The translations under genes and the position numbers were made by a program. DNA of 64,000 bases from Sorangium cellulosum So0157-2 (GTDB taxonomy: Bacteria; Myxococcota_A; Polyangia; Polyangiales; Polyangiaceae): the NCBI RefSeq assembly GCF_000418325.1, contig NC_021658.1, positions 8,570,001-8,634,000 of the forward strand. Reading direction: 5' to 3'. How positions within the stretch are numbered: position 1 is the stretch's first letter; every line of letters begins with the position of its first letter. Shown in pieces: positions 16,595-30,941 of this stretch. Below the pieces are notes generated by a model. It was not told the origin of the DNA, made no database searches, and worked only from the letters and a program-made list of their open reading frames with translations.

Positions 16595-17758
16595 ATGGCC
16601 GATGACCTGAGCAGGGACGTGCAGCTCCTCGATCGCGATCTCGTCGCCGTGCGGCGCGATCTGCACCGGCACCCCGAGCTCGGCTACACGGAGGTGCGCA
16701 CGTCGCAGATCGTCGCGGAGCGCCTGCGCGCGCTCGGCCTGTCGGTGCGCACCGGCGTGGCCGGGACGGGCGTCATCGCCGACCTCGAGGGCGAGCGCGC
16801 CGGCGGCACCCTGCTGTTGCGCGCCGACATGGACGCGCTCCCGGTCGAGGAGCAGTCGGGGCACGACTTCCCGTCCGAGACGAGGGGCGTGATGCACGCG
16901 TGCGGCCACGACGCCCATGTGAGCGCGCTCCTCGGCGCGGCCACGCTGCTCGCGGCGCGCCGGGGCCGCATCGCCGGCAGGGTCCGCTTCCTCTTCCAGC
17001 CCGCGGAGGAGCTCGCGGGCGGCGCGCTGCAGATGATCGAGGCGGGGGCGCTCGACGGCGTCGATCAGGCGCTCGGCGCGCACGTGATCTCGCCCCTGCC
17101 GTTCGGGGTGGTGGCGACGCGGCCCGGGCCGTTCTTCGCGGGGATCGACACGTTCGAGATCGCCGTGGTCGGGAAGGCGGGCCACGGGGGGCTGCCGCAC
17201 CTGTCGGTCGATCCGATCTACACGGCGGCGCAGGTCGTGACCGCGCTGCAGTCGATCGTCTCGCGCGAGACGAAGCCGGGCGAGCCGCTCGTCGTGAGCA
17301 TCTCGGCCATCTCCGGCGGGAACGCGGCCAACGTCGTCGTGGAGCGCGTGGCGCTCCAGGGCACGGTGCGCTGGTTCTCGCAGGCGAGCCGGGAGCACGC
17401 GCTCGACCGCATCCAGGGGATCGCCTCGGGGGTGTGCTCGGCGCTGCGGGCCTCGTGCGAGTTCAGGGTGCTGTCGAGCTCGCCCGTGACGGCCAACGCC
17501 GCGGCGCCCGTGGATCTGGTCGCGGCCGCGGCGCGGGCGACGCAGCGCGCGGAGGTCATGGATCCCGGGCCGCTCACGGTCAGCGAGGATTTCTCGGAGT
17601 TCACGAGCCGCGTTCCTGGATGCCTCTTCACGGTGGGGGCGGGCGGGCCGACCGCGGCGCCGCACCACCACCACGCGTTCGACCTCGATGAGCGTGCGAT
17701 CGGGCTCATCGCCGAAATTTTCACCAGGGCGACGCTTTCCGCGCTCAGGCCGGAGTGA
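16595..17758 (+). CDS. M20D-family amidohydrolase (hippurate hydrolase / IAA-amino acid hydrolase type)
   Basis: A 387-residue dinuclear metal amidohydrolase. Metal and catalytic residues are visible: RADMDALPV, HACGHDAHVSALLG, FQPAEELAGGA and the C-terminal HHHHAFDLDE. A lid/dimer domain (residues 180-295) contains the conserved FEIAVVGKAGHGGLPHLSVDP. It removes an acyl group from an N-acyl amino acid. It is divergent from argC with 93 bases between the starts, so an N-acetyl intermediate of arginine metabolism is a possible substrate, but classic ArgE belongs to another M20 subfamily, and general peptide or xenobiotic hydrolysis is equally likely. No signal peptide. Confidence 0.88.
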   Translation: MADDLSRDVQLLDRDLVAVRRDLHRHPELGYTEVRTSQIVAERLRALGLSVRTGVAGTGVIADLEGERAGGTLLLRADMDALPVEEQSGHDFPSETRGVMHACGHDAHVSALLGAATLLAARRGRIAGRVRFLFQPAEELAGGALQMIEAGALDGVDQALGAHVISPLPFGVVATRPGPFFAGIDTFEIAVVGKAGHGGLPHLSVDPIYTAAQVVTALQSIVSRETKPGEPLVVSISAISGGNAANVVVERVALQGTVRWFSQASREHALDRIQGIASGVCSALRASCEFRVLSSSPVTANAAAPVDLVAAAARATQRAEVMDPGPLTVSEDFSEFTSRVPGCLFTVGAGGPTAAPHHHHAFDLDERAIGLIAEIFTRATLSALRPE

Positions 17759-17861
17759 CGCGGTCGGCGGGGCCGCCCGGCGCAACCTGGGAGCGCCCCG
17801 GCGGCGGCGAACCGCGACGCCCGCGCGCTCCCCCCGCCATGGCGCCATGCTGGCGCCCGCG

Positions 17862-19121
17862 ATGACGAGAACGCTTCGGACCCTCCTCACGTCCCACCGC
17901 TTCACCCTCCTCCTGCTCGCCTCGATCGCCGCCGGCGCCGGGCTCGGCCTCGCGCTCGGCGAGCGCACGGCGGTGCTCAAGCCGCTCGGCGACCTCTTCC
18001 TCAACCTCCTGTTCACCCTCGTCGTACCGCTGATCTTCTTCTCCATCTCCTCCGCGGTGGCGGGCATGAGCAGCCTGCGGCGCCTCGGGCGCATCGTGAC
18101 CGCGATGCTCGGCGTCTTCGTCGCGACCGGCCTTGTCGCGTCGGCGCTGATGCTCACCGCCGTCGCGCTCTACCCGCCCGCCGAGGGCCTGCAGGTGACG
18201 CTGCCCGGCAAGCCGGAGGTCGCGCCGGTCAGCCTCGGCGACCAGCTGGTGGGCGCGGTCAGCGTCCCCGACTTCGGCGACCTGCTCTCCCGCAGGAACG
18301 TGCTGCCGCTCATCGTGATGGCCCTCCTGGTCGGCCTCGGGACCACGGCCGCCAGCGAGCGCGGCCAGCCGGTCGCGCGCCTGCTCGCCTCGGCGAACGA
18401 GGTGATGCTCAAGCTCGTCGACCTCGTGATGTACTACGCGCCGATCGGCCTCGGCGCCTACTTCGCGCACCTCGTCGGCGCCTTCGGCCCGACGCTGCTC
18501 CAGTCGTACGTGCGCGCCATCGGGCTCTTCTACCCGCTCGCCGCCGCGTACTTCTTCCTCGCCTTCACGCTCTACGCGTGGCTCGCCGGCCGCGGCCGCG
18601 GGGCGAGGGCGTTCTGGAAGAACATCCCCGCGCCGGCGCTCACCGCGCTCGCGACCTCGAGCAGCATGGCGGCCATCCCCTCGAACCTCGAGGCGGCGCG
18701 GCGCTCCCGGGTGCCTGACGACATCGCGGAGGTGGTCATCCCGATCGGCGCGACCATCCACATGGAGGGCTCGTGCCTCTCGGCGGTGCTCAAGACGGCG
18801 CTGCTGTTCGGCGTCTTCGGCCGCGAGCTCGGCGGAGCGGACACGTACCTGGCCGTGCTGGGGGTCGCGCTCCTGAGCGGCACCGTGATGAGCGGCGTCC
18901 CCGGCGGGGGATTCATCGGAGAGCTGGTGATCGTCTCGCTCTTCGGGTTTCCGATGGAGGCGCTGCCCATCATCTCCACCGTCGGCGCGCTCGTCGATCC
19001 GCCGGCCACGCTGGTCAACGCGGTCGGCGACAACGTGAGCAGCATGATGGTGGCCCGCCTCCTCGACGGCCCGGCCTGGCACGAGCGGCAGGCGGACGCC
19101 GCGCCGCCCGCGGGCGCCTGA
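17862..19121 (+). CDS. Dicarboxylate/amino acid:cation symporter (DAACS, GltP/DctA family)
   Basis: A 419-residue inner-membrane secondary transporter with about eight membrane helices and two re-entrant hairpins. The serine-rich hairpin 1 reads ATSSSMAAIPSNLEAA, the substrate-binding helix 7 region includes PIGATIHMEGSCLSAV, and the Asn/Asp pair near the end is LVNAVGDNVSSMM, as in glutamate/aspartate or C4-dicarboxylate carriers. It imports acidic amino acids or dicarboxylates with Na+ or H+. An in-frame ATG at 17847 would add five residues; neither start has a clear ribosome-binding site. It lies 103 bases downstream of the M20 hydrolase on the same strand, so import and hydrolysis of amino-acid derivatives may be linked. 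Confidence 0.9.
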   Translation: MTRTLRTLLTSHRFTLLLLASIAAGAGLGLALGERTAVLKPLGDLFLNLLFTLVVPLIFFSISSAVAGMSSLRRLGRIVTAMLGVFVATGLVASALMLTAVALYPPAEGLQVTLPGKPEVAPVSLGDQLVGAVSVPDFGDLLSRRNVLPLIVMALLVGLGTTAASERGQPVARLLASANEVMLKLVDLVMYYAPIGLGAYFAHLVGAFGPTLLQSYVRAIGLFYPLAAAYFFLAFTLYAWLAGRGRGARAFWKNIPAPALTALATSSSMAAIPSNLEAARRSRVPDDIAEVVIPIGATIHMEGSCLSAVLKTALLFGVFGRELGGADTYLAVLGVALLSGTVMSGVPGGGFIGELVIVSLFGFPMEALPIISTVGALVDPPATLVNAVGDNVSSMMVARLLDGPAWHERQADAAPPAGA

Positions 19122-19199
19122 CCCGGTGCGCTCCGGGAGGCGCCGTTCACGCCCGAGCAGCCGGGCGCTCTCGCGCGCGGCGCCCGACGACCGGCGCCT

Positions 19200-19439
19200 T
19201 CACCAGCCGGATTCGTCGTCCTCGCCCAGCACGCCGCCGATCAGCCCGGCGGCGCCGCCCGCGGCCGCGCCGCCGCCGCCTCCCAGCAGACCTCCGACGA
19301 GCGCGCCCTTGGCAGCCCCGCCGACGAGATCGCCCTCCGGCGACTCCTTCGCTTCCCTCTCGGCAACCGGGGCTGGCCTCTCCTGCCGGGTTGCGGTCGT
19401 TGCGGTCTTCGCTGGCTGGCTCTTCTTCTGCGTCTTCAT
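19200..19439 (-). CDS. Small glycine-zipper protein
   Basis: A 79-residue protein with a basic N-terminus (MKTQKKSQPAKTATT), a Glu-rich middle and a C-terminal glycine zipper: GAAKGALVGGLLGGGGGAAAGG followed by LIGGVLG and an acidic end. Glycine zippers pack closely in membranes or drive oligomer formation, so an envelope association is likely. GAGG precedes the ATG by six bases. It follows the truncated haemoglobin gene on the same strand at 63 bases distance. Function unknown. Confidence 0.7.
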   Translation of the reverse strand: MKTQKKSQPAKTATTATRQERPAPVAEREAKESPEGDLVGGAAKGALVGGLLGGGGGAAAGGAAGLIGGVLGEDDESGW

Positions 19440-19502
19440 GGCGAGCCTCAATGCAACCTCCGCACCAGCAGCGGCGGGCGCTCCGGACGTGGAAGAAAAG
19501 GC

Positions 19503-19904
19503 TCAGCCCGGTCGGTTGCGCATGAAGTCCGCCACCTCGCCGAAGCGCTGGTCGAGGAAGGCGTGGAGCGGCGCGGGCACGCCGAGCTCGGTCATCGCCG
19601 CGCGCATGCAGCGCAGCCACGCGTCGCGCATCGCCACATCGACCGGGACGCGGGCGTGGCGCATTCGCAGCCGCGGGTGGCCGTGCGCCGCGATGTAGTC
19701 CTGCGGCCCGCCCAGCCAGCCGATCAGGAAGAGCGCGAATCGGTCGCGGCTCTCCCGCGCGACCTGGCCGCGCTCGTCGCACACGTGGAGGCGCGCGAGC
19801 GCCGGCTCGTCGCGGCCCATGAGGTCGTAGAAGCGCTCGACCAGCCGGCGCACCGCCGGCTCGCCGCCCAGCAGGGCGAAAGGGGTCTCGGACGCATCGA
19901 CCAT
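19503..19904 (-). CDS. Group II truncated haemoglobin
   Basis: A 133-residue globin of the trHbO/YjbI group: FALLGGEPAVRRLVERFYDLM at the N-terminus, FLIGWLGGPQDYIAAHGHPRLRMRH with the proximal-side His region, and the group II hallmark Trp in AMRDAWLRCMRAAM. It binds haem and probably handles oxygen, nitric oxide or peroxide in the cytoplasm. The ATG at 19904 is used; a GTG two codons upstream (19910) is possible. The next gene downstream is the glycine-zipper protein. Confidence 0.9.
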   Translation of the reverse strand: MVDASETPFALLGGEPAVRRLVERFYDLMGRDEPALARLHVCDERGQVARESRDRFALFLIGWLGGPQDYIAAHGHPRLRMRHARVPVDVAMRDAWLRCMRAAMTELGVPAPLHAFLDQRFGEVADFMRNRPG

Positions 19905-20220
19905 TCGCACGCCGTCTAGCGATCCGCCGCGGTGCCGTCAACGTGGGCCGGGTCGTCCGCTGCGACGCGGGTCGGGTCGCCCGCCCGGCCCGCGCTCGAC
20001 GCGCCGGCGGCGCGCCGGCGCCAGACGACGCGCGGGGGCCACTTTATGAAATGGTGGGCAGCGACATCGGCTGCCCGAGCATCGGATCGGCCATCTCGTC
20101 GAGCTCTCCCGGCCACGCGCCGAACGGGCTCGACGGCCGCGACCGTCGCGATGCTCTCGTGACGTTGGGCCTTCCGCCCGAGGCCGCCGCGGGGAGGCGG
20201 CTGCCACCGGAGGGGTTTCG
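19905..20220. other. Gene-free stretch before the giant kinase gene
   Basis: 316 bases between the haemoglobin start and the kinase start. It must hold divergent promoters. CGGAGGGGTTTCG just before 20221 is the ribosome-binding region of the giant gene. No RNA gene or repeat was noticed. Confidence 0.4.
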
Positions 20221-26355
<6,135 letters not shown>

Positions 26356-26517
26356 CGCGATCCGCGCGCTTCATCGGACGGGGGCGCCCCGCGCCAGAGC
26401 GCTCGGAGAGGCCGCCGCTTTCCACGCCGATCGAGCCCGATTGCCTCCGCGGCGGGTTCTCCAGGCCGCGGAGAATCGTGATAACACCGCCCTCGGCGGA
26501 GCCTCGAGGAGCAAGCT

Positions 26518-27066
26518 TTGAAAAATCCCGTACTGTTCATCCACGGCGGCGGTGAAGGTGCATATGAAGCGGACAGGCCGCTCGCGGCGTCCCTCCAGGG
26601 CGCGCTCGGCGTCGAGTACGACGTCCGCTATCCAGCGATGCCGAACGAGCGGAACCCGACCTATGCAGCGTGGAAGGACGCGATCGCACGGGAGCTCGCA
26701 GCGTTCGAGCGCAAGGCGGCGCTCGTCGGCCACTCGTTCGGCGCTTCGCTCGTGCTGAAGTACGCCGCCGAGGAGCCGCTTGACGGCCGAGCTTCCGGCC
26801 TCTTTCTCATCGCCGCGCCGTTCTGGCGTGTCGAGGACTGGGACGTGCCCGAGTTTGCGCTCGCCGACGATTTCGCGGCCAAGCTGCCGGCGGAGCTACG
26901 GCTCTTCTTCTATCACAGCCGTGACGACGAGACCGTGCCGTTCACGCACCTCGCGCACTACCGCGAAGCGCTCCCCAGCGCGACCTTTCGCGAGCTCGAC
27001 GCCCGCGGTCATCAGCTCGAGGGTAACCTCGCGGAGGTCGCCGCGGACGTCCTGCTCGTGAGGTGA
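26518..27066 (+). CDS. Small serine hydrolase, RBBP9/YdeN-like
   Basis: A 182-residue alpha/beta hydrolase of the short RBBP9/YdeN type. The N-terminus VLFIHGGGEGAYEAD holds the oxyanion region, the nucleophile elbow is VGHSFGASLVLKY, the acid is in HSRDDETVPF and the catalytic His in DARGHQLEGN. The substrate is unknown; relatives are esterase-like. The start is TTG, supported by GAGGAGC seven bases upstream; no ATG fits. Codon use is less extreme in GC than in neighbours (for instance aaa aat and tat codons early in the gene), which may indicate later acquisition. Confidence 0.85.
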   Translation: MKNPVLFIHGGGEGAYEADRPLAASLQGALGVEYDVRYPAMPNERNPTYAAWKDAIARELAAFERKAALVGHSFGASLVLKYAAEEPLDGRASGLFLIAAPFWRVEDWDVPEFALADDFAAKLPAELRLFFYHSRDDETVPFTHLAHYREALPSATFRELDARGHQLEGNLAEVAADVLLVR

Positions 27067-27150
27067 GGGGGAGCGCCGCACGCGCGCTCAGACGACCTCG
27101 AGGCCGCCTCTCTCGATGTACCTGTCGGTGCGTCGTCGCCTCTTCTCGCT

Positions 27151-27294
27151 CTACGACACCGGACACAAGGCAGCGGCAGTGTCATGGCCCGCGGGAGCCC
27201 TCCCTCGGAGGTCGCGAACGCCTGCGGCGCCACCGCTCTCCGCAAGGACCCGCTCGTGGAGGTAAAAGACCTCCGCCAAGGTCAAGTAACGCAC
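27151..27294 (-). pseudogene. Doc-type toxin remnant
   Basis: Two bases after the antitoxin stop, a GTG-started frame reads VRYLTLAEVFYLHERVLAE followed by SGGAAGVRDL. This is the N-terminus of Doc/Fic death-on-curing toxins, which normally continue LESALARP and then carry the HPFxDGNKR active site. Here the match ends after RDL, the frame runs into a stop at 27151, and no HPF-D-NKR motif was found in the 80 bases beyond. The toxin is therefore broken by a deletion or frameshift near 27200. Confidence 0.8.
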
Positions 27295-27296
27295 TC

Positions 27297-27491
27297 TCAG
27301 GCGAGCCGCCTGTACAGCTCTGCGTTCTTCTGAAGGACGGTCTCGGCTGCAGCTAGAAACTCGTCCTCCGGCGTCGTCAGCAGATCTGCCACGGCGGCCC
27401 GCGCCAGCTCTTCCGGCTGCACGCCGAGGCTCTTTGCGCGTTCATGCAGGCAATCGGCTTGCTCGGGCGACAGGTCGATGGCGAGCTTCAT
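27297..27491 (-). CDS. Antitoxin of a Doc-type toxin-antitoxin pair
   Basis: A 64-residue protein: MKLAIDLSPEQADCLHERAKS resembles a ribbon-helix-helix DNA-binding start, and the tail ETVLQKNAELYRRLA is the hallmark of antitoxins encoded just upstream of Doc family toxins. The C-terminal tail would normally wrap around the toxin. The gene looks intact, but its partner downstream is truncated, so it is an orphan that may still bind DNA and repress its own promoter or neutralise a related toxin elsewhere. Confidence 0.8.
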   Translation of the reverse strand: MKLAIDLSPEQADCLHERAKSLGVQPEELARAAVADLLTTPEDEFLAAAETVLQKNAELYRRLA

Positions 27492-27948
27492 CGCGCGCAG
27501 TGTACCTCGGGCTACCCTGGCCGTCACCCGGCGAGGAGATAAGCCGGCGAGCGATGAACCCCGCGGGGCAGGGCGGTCCCATCCGTCCCCGGGAGCGCAG
27601 AGGTGGGCCGAGGTCACGCCCTCACCCGCTATCGGAGGTGGCCCCGACGAGCCGGCCCCCGTCGATGCCCCCGCCGAGACGGCGGCCGAGCTGCCGACCA
27701 CGACCGAGGCCGCCCTCTCACGATGGCGCTCGGCCTCCCGGGCGTCGGGCCGCGCATCCTCGGCGCCGCCGCCCTCCCCTCGCTCGGTCGCCTCTCGCCC
27801 GTGGCCCTCGCCGAGCGCACCCAGGTCGCGCTCGTCGACGCCAGACGGCTACGGGTTGGCCTCTCGCGCAGGACGGGGCGGGGAGCCACCGGGCCCTTCG
27901 CAGCGCGCCTCATCGCGATCGGTCTGCGCGCGTTCGGGTGATGCGCCA
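27492..27948. other. Gene-poor stretch
   Basis: 457 bases upstream of the antitoxin. It should contain the antitoxin promoter. A plus-strand frame coding DAPAETAAELPTTTEAAL appears in the middle but has neither a ribosome-binding site nor a recognised domain, so it is not called. The stretch may contain decayed coding DNA. Confidence 0.35.
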
Positions 27949-28647
27949 TCAAGACGCTCTCCTACCAACAAGGATCCTGGCAGTCGCCCGCGCGTCGATG
28001 ACGCCGGGGATGTGCCGCAGCGCTGACGCGACTCGCTCGGAGAAGACATCGAGATCCTGCACGGCGAGGCGCACCGCGCGCTGCAGGATCTCTGGCTTGA
28101 CCACGAGCTCTCTTGGTTGAGCGGGTATGCCGTGCTCGGATTCTTCCCGAATGTGGAGCATCGGGGCATCATACCAGGCCATGAGCCATGGGTGACCGAT
28201 CCAGAGCACCTCGGGGGATTCGGCCGACCGATGGGCGGCTGTCCGCCAATTTTCGAGATCGCTTAAATCACCACAACAGGCCGGTAACAAGAGGACCTCG
28301 CCGTCGTCGACGAGCGCGAGGCCACCGCTGAGGGCGCCAACCTCGTCGTCCGCTGGAGCGCTGTCGCCGAGGTGTGCACGCAGGACCCGGACCAGCGCGT
28401 CCTGGGACGTCAGCGCATCGATCGCAACGAACCACGAGCCGAGCACGATGGGGTCGACGCCGGCCAGGCCGCCCGCACGAAGGCACGCCCGCCAGTAGCC
28501 ATCGCTTTCCGTTGCGGTCCACGGCCCCGAGCTCGGATGGGGCGCCGAGCCGAAGCGGCCGGGCTCAAGCTCCACGACGGGCATCAGCCGAAGCGCGTCC
28601 GTCGTGACGCGAAGGTTAGGGTGCTCCTCTGACCAGCATCGGGCCAT
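27949..28647 (-). CDS. Unknown cytoplasmic protein
   Basis: A 232-residue protein without a known domain that I can name. No signal peptide or membrane segment. Notable parts are GGLALVDDGEVLLLPACCGDLSDLENW, which pairs two adjacent Cys with an acidic loop, SPEVLWIGHPWLMAWYD, and a C-terminal RHIPGVIDARATARILVG. Proteins with this LLPACCGDL motif recur in myxobacteria as far as I recall and may be related to SMI1/KNR4-like immunity proteins; that is a weak inference. The ATG at 28647 follows AAGGTGG; a GTG two codons upstream is also possible. Many codons here are less GC-rich than in neighbouring genes. Confidence 0.65.
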   Translation of the reverse strand: MARCWSEEHPNLRVTTDALRLMPVVELEPGRFGSAPHPSSGPWTATESDGYWRACLRAGGLAGVDPIVLGSWFVAIDALTSQDALVRVLRAHLGDSAPADDEVGALSGGLALVDDGEVLLLPACCGDLSDLENWRTAAHRSAESPEVLWIGHPWLMAWYDAPMLHIREESEHGIPAQPRELVVKPEILQRAVRLAVQDLDVFSERVASALRHIPGVIDARATARILVGRRAS

Positions 28648-28740
28648 GTCCACCTTCGTCCTCGCCCCCCAGCGCCCTGGCGATCACCGGCGGTCGAAGC
28701 GCGTCTGATTCATGGCCTGTTGGGCCGCATCCGTCACCCG

Positions 28741-29682
28741 TCAGGAGAGCACTTCGGCGGCGGTCTTCGCCCCGAGGACGTTATCGATCCAGCGATCGAG
28801 GATCGCGATGTCCGTGCATGCCTGGATCCGCGCGCTCTCGTCCTCGGTGGGCACGATCCCCGCACGCGCGAGCAGCCGCAACAGCGTATCCCTCTTCCCC
28901 TTGAGCTCGCCCTCACGCATGCCCTTGAGCTCGCCCTCACGCATGCCCTCGAGCTTGCCCTCACGCATGCCCTCGAGCTTGCCGCGATCGATGAGCTTCT
29001 GCACGAACGGGGGAAACGTCGCCTCGCCTTCGATCTGCCGTTCCATGACCAACGCCTCCAGAGCCTGCCGCATCGGCTCACGCAACGCGTTCCAGATGAG
29101 CTGAAAGTAGACCATCGCGTGCTCCTGGTCGAGCCGGCCAAGGGCAACGAGCGCCGCCAGGACCACGGCGAGCCCGTTCGGCCCGTTGCCGTGCGCCACC
29201 GCCGAGAGCACGGCGAGCTCCGTCTCCGCCTCCGCCTCGCCTGGATCGGTGACCTCGGGGACGACGGCCGGGCCGAGCACCAGCGGCGCGACGTGGCCGA
29301 GGCCCAGGCCGAGGTCGATGCTCTCTGCCGCCCAGGCAGCCACGCCGGCGTCCGGCGCGACCACGAGCACGACCGTGCGGCAGCGCGTCTTGGCGCGCAC
29401 GACCGTGACGTACGTCGGCCACGAGAACTTCTTGTTCGGATCCATGTCGCGCTGGACCTCGAGGACGATCGCCAGCACGATCGTGCCGCTCGCGTCTCGG
29501 AGCTCGAGCACCAGGTCAGCGCGGAACTCCACGGGGAGGAGCTGGTCGAGCGACGACTCGACAACCGCGGCGGAGGCGTGCGGCGGCACCTCGACGTGGA
29601 GGAGCGTCGCGAGCAAGCGAGGCGCGAGCTCCGGGTCCTCACGGAACATCTCGACGAGGGCGTTGTGCTCGAGCGTCGGCAT
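28741..29682 (-). CDS. PD-(D/E)XK-like (Rpn/transposase-like) protein of a myxobacterial family
   Basis: A 313-residue protein. The N-terminal two thirds look like a PD-(D/E)XK fold: EFRADLVLELRD supplies the Asp, and IVLAIVLEVQRDMD supplies the E-x-Q pair of the metal site, followed by FSWPTYVTVVRAKTRCRTVVLVV. The layout matches a family abundant in Sorangium and related genera and is comparable to Rpn recombination-promoting nucleases. Near the C-terminus an 8-residue unit (KLEGMREG, ELKGMREG) is repeated four times, as also seen in Rpn-like proteins. It probably cuts or binds DNA, but activity of the family is not established here. The ATG at 29682 begins the family N-terminus MPTLEHNALVEMFRE. 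Confidence 0.7.
   Translation of the reverse strand: MPTLEHNALVEMFREDPELAPRLLATLLHVEVPPHASAAVVESSLDQLLPVEFRADLVLELRDASGTIVLAIVLEVQRDMDPNKKFSWPTYVTVVRAKTRCRTVVLVVAPDAGVAAWAAESIDLGLGLGHVAPLVLGPAVVPEVTDPGEAEAETELAVLSAVAHGNGPNGLAVVLAALVALGRLDQEHAMVYFQLIWNALREPMRQALEALVMERQIEGEATFPPFVQKLIDRGKLEGMREGKLEGMREGELKGMREGELKGKRDTLLRLLARAGIVPTEDESARIQACTDIAILDRWIDNVLGAKTAAEVLS
28901..28985 (-). repeat. 24-bp tandem repeat inside the PD-(D/E)XK-like gene
   Basis: Three full 24-base units (28901-28924, 28925-28948, 28949-28972) and a partial fourth. The first two are identical and the third differs at two bases. The unit is in frame and codes eight residues of the charged KLEGMREG type, so gain or loss of units keeps the frame open. 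Confidence 0.85.
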
Positions 29683-29915
29683 GACGCTCGGCCTCGAGCA
29701 CGCGGCATGCCGACGCGAAACGACGGGAAAACCCGAGGAGAGGGCCAGCTCAGGGGGTGGCGGCGCCATGGCGGAGGAGGCGGCGACCACGCCCCCTCCA
29801 CGGCGCGACGGCGCGACGGCGCAACGTCGCAATCAGCTGTGCTGCTCGACATAGCTCGGCGTTTTCGCGTGCAGGCAGCGAACCGGCCCGTACTCGGCGA
29901 GCCGTCGCCCGGAGA

Positions 29916-30941
29916 TCAGCCGAGCACGAGGTACGAGTCGCCGAACTCGTGGCAAAGATACCCCGCCTGCTCGGCGTACGCGTTGGCGCGGTGGAGCAGC
30001 GGGGCCGGCGCGAACGCCTCGAGGAGCCGGAAATGGCTCTCGGTCGGGTCGTGCACGCCGGTCAGGAGCCCGTCCACCACCCGCGGCCGGAAGCCAGGGT
30101 GCAGGACCAGATCGGTGACGCCCGAGCCGGCCCGGAGCTCACCGCCGTTCTGGGCGGCGCTGCCCTCCAGGGCGCGCGTCACCGTCGTGCCCACCGCGAC
30201 GACCCGGCGCCCGCTCGCCTTGGCCTCGCGCACCGCCGCCACCGTCTCGTCCGGGATCTCGAAGCGCTCCGGCAACGGGAGCAGCGCGTCGAGCGCCGGC
30301 TCGCCGGTCGACGAGATCCCGGCCGCGTGCGTCAGCGAGGCGACGCGCACGCCGCGGCGGATCAGCTCGAGCAAGAGCCCCCACACGAGCGGCCGTCCCG
30401 CCGACGGGAGCTCGGCGCAGAGCGGCCGGCTCGCGTAGCGCGTCTGCGTGTGCCAGATCTCGAGCGGCGCCGCGACGTACGCGTACTGGATCGGCCGCCC
30501 CCTCCGGTAGAGCGCCGACCAGAGCGGCGCGCCCCGCTCGCGGAAGGCGATCTCGACGAGGCGCGGCGAGGCCGGCGACACGCGCTCGACCGCGGCCGAC
30601 AGGTCGTCGCCGAACGTCACCGCGTCACCCGGGCCGAGCGCGGGCGGCGGCGGGCGATCCTCGGTGCGCGTGTGCCAGTCGCCCGCGCCGAACAGGAGGG
30701 CCGCGTAGCGCCCCTCGGACAGCTCGCCGATGAGGCGCACCTCCACCGCCGCGCCGCCCCCGGTCGCGCCGCGGAGCGACGCCGGCAGCGTGGCGCCGTC
30801 GTTCACGACCAGGAGATCGCCCGGCTCGAGGAGCGCGGGCAGATCCGCGACGCGCCCGTCGCGCAGGCGCCCGAGGCGCGGATCCACGTGGAGGAGCCGC
30901 TCCTCGAGGGGGTTCTCGCGGGGCCAGGCGGCGGGGCTCAT
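29916..30941 (-). CDS. QueA-like S-adenosylmethionine:tRNA ribosyltransferase-isomerase paralogue
   Basis: A 341-residue member of the QueA superfamily. Conserved blocks include LEPGDLLVVNDGATLPASLRG, AVGTTVTRALEGSA and VVDGLLTGVHDPTESHFRLLEAF. True QueA adds the epoxycyclopentane ring of queuosine to tRNA. Here the block corresponding to QueA's PTAGLHF reads PSAGRPLVW, so the active-site neighbourhood differs and the substrate may be different. The ATG overlaps the stop of the upstream SDR gene (ATGA), and no other queuosine genes are near. Such divergent QueA-like proteins are known from several actinobacteria and myxobacteria. Confidence 0.8.
   Translation of the reverse strand: MSPAAWPRENPLEERLLHVDPRLGRLRDGRVADLPALLEPGDLLVVNDGATLPASLRGATGGGAAVEVRLIGELSEGRYAALLFGAGDWHTRTEDRPPPPALGPGDAVTFGDDLSAAVERVSPASPRLVEIAFRERGAPLWSALYRRGRPIQYAYVAAPLEIWHTQTRYASRPLCAELPSAGRPLVWGLLLELIRRGVRVASLTHAAGISSTGEPALDALLPLPERFEIPDETVAAVREAKASGRRVVAVGTTVTRALEGSAAQNGGELRAGSGVTDLVLHPGFRPRVVDGLLTGVHDPTESHFRLLEAFAPAPLLHRANAYAEQAGYLCHEFGDSYLVLG

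Noticed and set aside
27478..28026. Possible plus-strand gene opposite the antitoxin start
   Set aside because: No ribosome-binding site, low-complexity Ala/Pro/Ser composition, and overlap with two better supported minus-strand genes.
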